Part shown: positions 57,001-64,000 of the stretch, in pieces | Layout: each line of letters opens with the position of its first letter | How positions within the stretch are numbered: the first letter of the stretch is position 1 | Assembly (NCBI GenBank): GCA_047495785.1 | Contig: JBLDXI010000004.1 | Coordinates: 310,001 to 374,000, forward strand | Length of the DNA stretch: 64,000 bases | Source: Lepidodermella squamata | Lineage: Eukaryota > Gastrotricha | Reading direction: 5' to 3' | The notes under the pieces: model-generated | Database searches by the model: none | Told to the model about the DNA's origin: nothing | Seen by the model: the letters and a program-made list of their open reading frames with translations, nothing else | Program-made: the position numbers and the translations under genes

Positions 57001-60000
57001 ACACTAGTATCCTACGGGCCTCAATATGACAAAATGAGGGTATATGGGGGAATGAGGGGTATCGTACCCCCCAGTTCACAAGGCTAAATTTGAAAATCCT
57101 CAAAAAAACCACAGGGGGGACCCTATGATCATAAAATATGGGGCCGAAAATACCCCCTAGTGCGAGGATCCTACTTCGAGCACTGATAGAAATAAGGAAT
57201 GTATTAGCAATAAATATTTGTTTGTCCCTCGTGAATTAAACAAATTGTTTCCCCTCCGATGGAATGTACAGAATATTGCGCTGGGGCTCACTTCCCGCTT
57301 GTTCGCTCACTTCCCGGTCATCTAATGATCGGCAGGCAAAATGAGAATAATTCTATGCCTTAAAGCTCGAATCTAGTGCTGAAAGGACGAATGAAATTGA
57401 TCGAACTCAACCCAACTCAACTAGAAATCATCGTCTCTAAACAAAATTGAGTCAGGTAAAATTGATGGTTTCAATGGTTTTGTGACTTTGATCAGATAGT
57501 CAAAACGTTGAAAGACTTACCCATTAGTATAAGTAGCTTGCTTTGCCAGGCAGTCAACGTAATTGCTCGTGAAATCGGTTTTATTGAAGAAAGTAGAAAC
57601 CTGGAAAATGAGATCGTATAGTAAAAGATCATGGGTTCCGGCGAGAAGAATTACCAGCGTGAACGGGGACGGACATCGGCTACGGCAAACTGCTTCGCTT
57701 GACGTCGCTTGACACAAAGCCGCTGGCTGTAAAATAATGAGACGTAATTGCATTGAAATTAGGAAAAAATCAACTCACCCCAGCCAGGCAACGTGCTTTA
57801 TCGGCGAAAGCCTCCGGGCTATAGTCCTGAAATTGTGAGAAAATTATAGATCATATTCGAGAATTTGAGACCTGTATCACTCACCCTAGTCATGAGAGCC
57901 GCATCGCATTGGCTTGCCTGGCAGCCAACAAAGGAGCGATCGCTGGTCAAAAAGCATCGCAGGTTTGTCGAAAAATCGCTTGTATTTCTGACGACTGAAA
58001 CAAGACAACCAATTATAAGACGATAATTGGAAAACGGGCCTCGATCTCACTATTGGCCGCTGTCATACAAGCTTGAGTGTCCACGTCCCAGTATCTCACC
58101 AAAGTCTATGAAATATTTAAAAAATAATAAAAATTGTGCAATAATATTACAAGGTTTACCCAGTTGTTGGGGCAGTTGTTAGTGAATGGGATGCAGATGG
58201 ACTGTCCGTTGTTATTGCATTGCGTGGCTGGGGAGGTCTGTGAAAAGATCAAAGGTCAAATATTCTCAACAGCTCATTCTCAGACAAACCAGGAAATTGC
58301 GAATTTTCGCACGGCAGGTTCGGTACATCACGCCAAATAAGGTGCCGATGTATCTTTCAATCTGAAATTAGCAGCAAGCAATGTTTTATTCGATCAAAAC
58401 AAATTAACTAGCACCGGCCACGGGTGGGCTTTGGGCGCGTCCTGGAATATTTTCGAATCAACACAATAAATACAGACAAAATACATATTATCTATACATA
58501 CACGTGCATAACATATAGTTATAATATAAGTTATAATACATAATATAAAGTTATAATACATATAGTTCTGATCATGACGTGGGAATTATTTAAATAAATT
58601 GGCGAAGACAGAAAAGAGAGGACAGGAGAATTACGCATTAATTGTTATTACTCTGAGGCCAGACAAAAAAGAATAAAGTTTTCTCATTTAACACCCATTT
58701 CGTGAAACAAATTTGTCGAATTCCAACCTCTGCTAGGAATGAACTAGTAAATCGCGAATTCTACCTCGACCCACCTGAACTTGTCCTCACAAAATCAGCC
58801 GTCAGGTATTTTCTACGACTCAAGTTTGAGAACGAGCATGTGCTTATCAAAACTGCCTTTGACATTATTGACGCAAATAAAAATTTATATCGCAATATTT
58901 TCAAAAATTTGCAAAGTGACGTCGAAAAACTTGGGGGCGCCAACATCTTCACCGCCACTTCTCAATTTGAGGGTTTGGCTCATCTTGGAAAGTGGTACGA
59001 AGTGTGGATAACAAACAACAAAAAATCTATAGCTAATGATTTAAAAACTATATACCAAAATCCTGTTTTTACAGACGAAAATTTCGACAAATTGCTGCTA
59101 TATTCTAATGCTCAAAATGCTTTTTGGTCGGTGAAAAATATTAGGATACTCAGTATGATTAGGACAAACTCTCTTCATAAACCCTTTTGCTATATCGATA
59201 ACTTAGGATTGAAATGCATTTTCTGTCTTAAACATGGTGATTCGCTTGCTACGCCTATTAGAAATTTCCAAGATACTATAGATCTAATATGCCACCTCTA
59301 TATTGAATGTAAATTTATCCCGAACCACACTCCTCTAACACAACTAGCCTCGTTCGATAGTATCAATCATGATGTTAATAATTTTGCCAATTCAATTATC
59401 GAATCCATAGTAACTTGCAAATCCGTCAACAATATCGCACTGTCACACATCTTAACTATAGCTTCTAACTACCGACTCGCTCTTAAATTACACGTTTACC
59501 CAAACAATCTGAAATTATAACGAAGATTTTCAAAAAGAGAAACTAATGAGTATAAAAATATTAAATTCCTTATAATATTCTATAATTTCGAATTGTAATG
59601 AATTGCCAAATTAAAAATATTTTTTTTTTCATTAAAATTAGCCTTAAAATAAACCAAAATGTCAACAAACCTCAATTTCATCAGCTGAACAGCTAATCTT
59701 GCCAGGCAGGCATCGCATGTTGATTGTTTTGTAGTTGAAACAGCTTCGGGCCCACTGCGGAAAAATTAGCAATACAAATTTGAGACGTAATAAAATTGAA
59801 CTGACTCCAGTTCTACAGCCTGACAAAGTCGCAAAAGTTGCTCCGAGCTGATTGAAAACAAAAAAAATCATTAGATATTAGGGAATTAATTTGGTAAATT
59901 TTGCGAACCTGATACTCTTGAAGAATCGAACACTGTGTTTTGCAGCCGTTGAACGTATCGTTAGTCCGTGAGAAGCATCGCACGTAGGTAGCAGCTTGGG

Positions 60001-60049
60001 CCGTTGATATCAGCCCGATGGCTAGGCAGATAAAATTCAGTGTTTTCAT
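54003..60049 (-). CDS. Two-CTLD four-cysteine-module gene, 16 exons (715 aa if exon 11 is read in the family frame)
   Basis: Exons (minus): 60049-59909, 59847-59806, 59754-59671, 58361-58290, 58237-58160, 58105-58051, 57994-57885, 57826-57779, 57726-57655, 57600-57521, ~56222-55653, 55584-55507, 55457-55389, 55327-55244, 55186-55134, 54513-54003. Phases 0,0,0,0,0,1,0,0,0,2,0,0,0,0,2. Layout: signal peptide (MKTLNFICLAIGLISTAQA), five two-exon modules, module six plus CTLD1 (TAWVGLSKYANGSVFWDDG), two modules, then module nine plus CTLD2 (AWLGLIKTTDNRLVWEDG, YVACEQYSI). CTLD2 is intact here. Exon 11 is the problem: a 329-bp foldback element sits on its acceptor and the nearest new AG shifts the frame. 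Intron 3 carries a LINE-derived insertion with a 13-bp duplication. Tandem duplicate of the 52.1-kb gene, including flanks. Confidence 0.85.
54896..55030 (+). repeat. Dispersed short repeat (GGATCC / CCCCTGTGGTTTTT family)
   Basis: AGTGCGCGAAGTTGGACCTT … GGATCCCCTGTGGTTTTTCG in intron 15 of the 60.0-kb gene; absent from the same intron of the 52.1-kb gene. Confidence 0.65.
56223..56551. mobile_element. 329-bp foldback element on a splice acceptor, TA duplication
   Basis: Palindromic arms of about 115 bp start CACTAGGAAAAAAAGTAGGT and enclose a ~95-bp loop. TA flanks it (56221-56222, 56552-56553). Removing it restores …GAGATACCTACATAAAAT, which matches the 52.1-kb gene (…AAATACCTAAAAAAAATGG). 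It separates the exon-11 acceptor from its exon. Confidence 0.9.
57050..57182 (-). repeat. Dispersed short repeat, inverted copy
   Basis: Reverse-complement copy of the GGATCC / CCCCTGTGGTTTTT repeat. It reads GTACCCCCCAGTTC … CCACAGGGGGGACCC … GGATCCTACTTCGAGC. Lies in intron 10 of the 60.0-kb gene, next to a hAT-like fragment (56.95-57.02 kb). Confidence 0.65.
58371..59504 (+). mobile_element. LINE-derived insertion with 13-bp target duplication
   Basis: Flanked by CAATCTGAAATTA at 58358-58370 and 59505-59517. The plus strand is open from 58702 to the right end (about 270 codons). It includes LSMIRTNSLHKPFCYIDNLG, then C-I-F-C and a later H-x(3)-E-C, the Cys/His pattern that follows reverse transcriptase in many LINE ORF2 proteins. 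No reverse-transcriptase core remains. There is no 3' UTR or poly-A between frame and duplication, so the copy is truncated at both ends or rearranged. It lies in intron 3 of the 60.0-kb gene, against the gene's direction. Confidence 0.65.
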
Positions 60050-60330
60050 TGGTAAGAAATCGTATGTAATTTTTGTAACGTAAAATGAAAAACCTGGTTG
60101 AAAAAAGAATGAATGAATAAAAGTCATTAAACCAAATCTGATACTGGCAATAATGATTGCGTATGCTCATGGGTTGTTTATTTCAATAAACGCTCGCACA
60201 CGATTCGAAAATACGTTAAAAACATATTTGTTTTTAATCCGTGTCCAAGCACACAGAAGCGATAAAAATAGAACGAAAAAAAGTGTTTTCAATAAAATCA
60301 CGGAAATGACTAGCAGCAATTTTTTATTAG
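60050..60330 (-). promoter_or_regulatory. Upstream region shared with the 52.1-kb gene
   Basis: Nearly identical to 52124-52400. Likely promoter and 5' UTR of the 60.0-kb gene. Similarity stops close to 60.33 kb. Confidence 0.5.
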
Positions 60331-60734
60331 GAAGTGGCTATTGGCACCCGCTGTGAATAGTCTTCTTAGTTAAGCTTATTCTTCGAAAAGTTACCGTTTT
60401 GTTAGTTCGAAGACGAAATTGTTATTGGTCATGTTCATATTATTGTTAAGTACTGTTTATTGAAAAAGGCTGTTCCCATTCTTTTTATCTGATTGCACGT
60501 ACTATCAGCCTTTCTTTCATGATTTCGGCATCATTTGCAATAGCAAAAGTTCGTGAATTGACTATTGACTGATCGAACAACAACCTGAAGCCTCCAATCG
60601 CCAACGCCAGACTACTTGAGTTTTGGCTTCAGACATCAGACATTTCTAAGTATAGTTATGATTACCGCAGCCTTTCTTGTAGGATGATGGTTATTTTTAG
60701 CACGCTTGCCCGAACAGCCAAGCGGTCTTTCAGA

Positions 60735-61860
60735 GTAAAGATCTCAATATCACCATGTTCAAGGTAGTACATGCCTAGAAATCACCCGTCAAAAACACTG
60801 TCTCCCATTGGTTTCTTGTGGAGCGGAGTAAATATTTCTTAGTTACCGTGACTTTTTGTGGGGTCACCGCGGTTATTCACGCTTTATACCTTCGGATGCA
60901 TTCTGTCGGGAAAATGGAGTTTTTCGGGATATTCGGAACATTTATCATTTATGATATTTGCAAACAATTCAGCGGTCAAATGGACGCTCAAATGAGTGAA
61001 TCTACTCGGAGACATAAATAAGTTACTCGGAGGCAATAAAACAAGAAAAAGCCGGTGTTGCCATACTAACTCGTGGGCAGGATTGATCTCCTTCTGACAT
61101 ACCTGCTGTGTTAGATCTCAATATCTGGTCAGATCTTCAAGATGGCCGATGTCCCATGTAATGAAATCTGCTTAATTTGCATTGTTACTAACTGTTTTCT
61201 TGTAGGACAGAGCGTATATTTCTTAGTTACCATGTCTTTTTGAGGGGTCACCGTGGTTTTTCGCGTTTTATGGCTTAGGATGCATTTAGACGTTAAAATG
61301 GAGTTTTTCGGGTTTATCGGAACTTTATTGACGTTAGCAAAAAATTCAACGGTCAGATTGCGGTAAAATTGGTTGATATTGCTAAGAGACTATATCAGTA
61401 CGAAGACCAGGCAGGAAATCTGGTGTCGCCGCCGTAATTCGAGCGCAGGATCGACTTTCATCTGCCATACCCGCTCTGGTTAGGCGTCATCATTAGGTCA
61501 TATGAACAACCTTAAGGATAGTCCATCGCTTGAAATAACCTGGCAAGAGCAATATTTCTCATCGTTTCTTTGTAGAATAGAGTGTATATTTTTAGTTGCC
61601 ATTGATTTTAGGTTGGTCAGCGCGGTTTTTCAGCTTCAGTGGCTTGGATTGCATTTTTCGGCTTTTTCGGAACATTTTTGATGCTAGATAGCAATTCAGC
61701 GGTTAGATCGCGGCTAAAACAATTGAATTTTATAAGAGGCTACATCAGTTTGACGATAAAACAGAAAAAAGCGGGTGTTGCCGCCCACCCTCGAGCGCAG
61801 GGTCAGCTTTCCTATGTCATACCCATCCTGGTAAGAGGACGTGTCAACGCGTTGTAGCCG
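60735..61860. repeat. Three diverged tandem copies of a ~375-bp unit
   Basis: Copies start near 60735, 61110 and 61485. Shared blocks include ATATTTCTTAGTTACC, GGGGTCACCG(C/T)GGTT, TGGAGTTTTTCGGG, CAGCGGTCA/CAACGGTCAG and TTGCCG…CGAGCGCAGG. Short frames (MEFFG-like) are present but broken between copies. Not recognised as a gene or known repeat. Confidence 0.7.
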
Positions 61861-62690
61861 CATTCCTTCGTGATGTGTGCGGTGATTAGAGGTCCATGCA
61901 TGAGTCTTAGTCATTATTTGAATATATAGCTATAATTGTGTTAAAATTCTGCAGAAACTTCAATCAAAGGAAATCGAAGAAACACAGAAACAATCACAGA
62001 AACAACTGATCGTTATTAAACTGTTCCGGTAGCAGCCCCGCGCCCCCGCAAACGAGTGATCAACGTGCAATTGCGAATTGGATCTCAGTTATCAGTCTCT
62101 GAGCGTTGTCTCAGTTATCCTGGCTGTTCTAAAATCCGGTGGTATCAGTGAATTCTTCACTGAAACGGTGCTATTATCTCACTTTTAACGACGTGCTCCT
62201 CCGCCGGATGCCACCAATTAGTATGCAAGCGCAGCTTATATGACGCTTTGTTAGACACTTAACTTGATTTGAATGGTACGAATGGTCGTGCCATGTTGAT
62301 TTTCCTTATTAAGGGTGCTAAGGATGCTAAATTAGTTAGTGAGACGCTATGGAGACGCTCGTCTTTGTTATTCGTTACTTGCCAAGGACATCCTTGGCAA
62401 AACGGCTTTTAGTAAGGATGCAGCGTCACTGGTCCGCCTAGTAAGGGTGGCTTACTGAGACGATCCATACTCAGAATTCTCTGTCTCAAAGTCTAAGCGA
62501 TCTAAGGAAGTGATCTCAGATAGAGCTGTCCTTAGATGGATCCTTGGAATGCAGTCCTTACTAAACATGTTGTTGCCAGGGTTATACTTCAAGGGCATTT
62601 CGCAATTGAAAATAAAATTAAAAATTATTATTAAAAGTGTTTAAAAATTATTTTAGCAAATTAACCGGCAGATTTTTTTTCGCGACTACA
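61861..62690. other. Non-coding stretch with AAGGAT/GTCTCA repeats
   Basis: Scattered short motifs (AAGGATGC, TCCTTGG, GTCTCAGTTATC) recur at 62.08-62.57 kb without a clear unit. No gene seen. Confidence 0.4.
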
Positions 62691-62730
62691 GCAGGATGTT
62701 CGGTTTCGAAAGGAACACCCTGTATCTTAC

Positions 62731-63757
62731 GCCCTCCGGGCAGAGTCTGTCTTTCGGCACGCAGAATAGCAATATCTCATTTGATTCATAATTGTTTACG
62801 CATTTAAGGTGTTGACCCTAAGAAAAAAAGGCGAAAATTGTCCTGGCTTCTTCCAACTATGCATGACGCCATATCATCTCTCGATAACTCACCACAAAAT
62901 CGGCAGTGTTGCGAACGACTTGAAAAAAGGGAAATTCAATGCTGTGCTGTTCTAGATGCTGTAGAACCATAGATAATAATAAAGATCGGAAGCTTACGAT
63001 CCTGCCATAGTGTCAAAATTTTAGGGTGCAAAGGTCACAATGTGCAAAGCCACATTTTTGTGCGTTTTATTTGAGCCATGTGCGCCTAGCTAAATGCATG
63101 TAAAATCGACCCATTTTTAAATTGATTTTTTGAAAAACGTCATTTTTCTGAATTTTTGATAATTTTTATCCTAGTACAACTTTTTCCGCTCTTTCAAACG
63201 AGACCAGGCTCGACTTCCTAGGACCTTTGCAAGGCCACATAGATATTCGCAAAGTAGGCCACAAAATCACGAAGATCGACGGGAATAAAAGTTATATATT
63301 TCGATAGCTTAGCCCATCCTGGTAAAGAAAATATTTTTTCTGAAATTTTCTGATCAAATTTTAACAATTTTTTCCGCCCCGACATAATCGACAAATTTCG
63401 ATCTTCGCAATTTTGTGACCTACTTTGCGAATATCTAGATGGCCTTGAAGTCGAGCCTGGTCTCGTTTGAAAGAGCGGAAAAAGTTGTACTAGGATAAAA
63501 ATTATCAAAAATTCAGAAAAATGACGTTTTTCAAAAAATCAATTTAAAAATGGGTCGATTTTACATGCATTTAGCTAGGCGCACATGGCTCAAATAATAC
63601 GAACAAAACTGTGGCTTTGCACATGGTGACCTTTGCACTCTAAAATTGTGACACTATGGCAGGATCGTAAGCTTCCGATCTTTATTATTATCTATGTGTA
63701 GAACTAACATCGTGTAAAATCCAAGCATCGTGGCAAAAGCAGTGATTGTAGTCTGAA
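62731..63757 (-). pseudogene. Relic of a lectin-family gene (exons like 6, 7 and 16 of the left-edge gene)
   Basis: 62817-62731 is an intact 29-codon exon (GQHLKCVNNYESNEILLFC…C-P-E-G) with TTCTTAG acceptor and GTAAGA donor, equal in length to exon 16 of the 1-3868 gene. About 62.84-62.93 kb matches its exon 7 but has lost the cysteines and gained a stop. 63.705-63.757 kb matches exon 6 but has lost its Cys. A foldback element (62968-63696) splits the intron between the last two. Exons 8-15 are missing. Confidence 0.75.
62968..63696. mobile_element. Foldback element, 729 bp, 8-bp target duplication
   Basis: Almost the whole length is two inverted arms of about 350 bp starting CATAGATAATAATAAAGATC. 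TGTAGAAC flanks it at 62960-62967 and 63697-63704. The paralogous site near 2528-2540 (…GATGCTGTAGAGAACTAAC) is empty. Related to the 30049-30718 element. Confidence 0.9.
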
Positions 63758-63881
63758 ATCAGGCAGGCAATTTTAGTAGCAATCGAAAACGTAGATCGAA
63801 ATTGAGAAATGGATACATTTGACATTTTTTAAATTAACTAAATTAATTTTTTTTATAAATTCTAAAATTCCAAAAAACCAG

Positions 63882-63960
63882 TGAGCGAAGTAGGATCCTC
63901 GGGGTACTTACGGGTATATTTTCAGTGCCGAATTTTTCGGAACCTCTCGAGTTATCCCGT
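63882..63960 (+). repeat. Dispersed short repeat, partial
   Basis: CAGTGAGCGAAGTAGGATCC at 63.88 kb matches the start of the GGATCC family; the rest is diverged or cut by the window edge. Confidence 0.5.
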
Positions 63961-64000
63961 ACTCACCCCATCCCTCCCCCTCCTCCGCCCTTCTCTCCCG

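Noticed and set aside
58702-59520. Host protein-coding gene on the plus strand
   Set aside because: It lies wholly within a 13-bp-flanked insertion that is absent from the paralogous intron; a LINE remnant fits better.

Overview
This is animal (metazoan) nuclear DNA, probably from a small-genome invertebrate. Genes are split into many short exons by GT-AG introns that are mostly 45-70 bp. Secreted multidomain proteins are common, and inverted-repeat DNA elements and LINE pieces are abundant. The sequence does not let me name the species. I see no rRNA, tRNA, CRISPR array or bacterial-style operon.

The window is dominated by one expanded gene family, which I rebuilt exon by exon from splice sites, intron phase and paralogue comparison. 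Each member has a signal peptide, then a string of roughly 40-50-residue modules with four cysteines, then one or two C-type lectin-like domains (CTLD). Most modules are encoded by two exons: a first exon with C1-C3 (R-C-F-x..C-x..G-C) and a second, short exon with C4. Loci: a minus-strand gene running off the left edge (1-3868); plus-strand genes at 6589-8714, 24851-26229, 29611-33695 and 35721-37943; two tandem minus-strand two-CTLD genes at about 39.5-52.1 kb and 54.0-60.0 kb; and relics at 8985-9330 and 62731-63757. I do not recognise the four-cysteine module as a named domain. The arrangement suggests secreted recognition or matrix proteins, but that is inference.

Other host genes: a three-exon ankyrin-repeat gene (minus, 4083-5657), and a trypsin-like protease with two sushi domains (plus, from 10307) whose last exon joins in phase to an ankyrin-repeat exon ending at 12865.

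A 10,274-bp DNA transposon (14322-24595) lies between lectin genes. It has CACAGTAAAAAA termini, TA on both sides, and subterminal repeats. It holds a five-exon transposase of the 'MHDLYEG' type (CACTA/EnSpm-like by my recognition) and four further intron-containing or repeat-rich genes of unknown role.

The rest is a record of insertions into the lectin cluster. A 3,265-bp TIR element splits the last exon of the 52.1-kb gene, and the intact paralogue gives the empty site. A 329-bp foldback element sits on a splice acceptor of the 60.0-kb gene. Also present are a foldback family with 8-bp target duplications, a hAT-like element, LINE fragments, several MITE-like repeats, minisatellites, and a three-copy tandem repeat near 61 kb.
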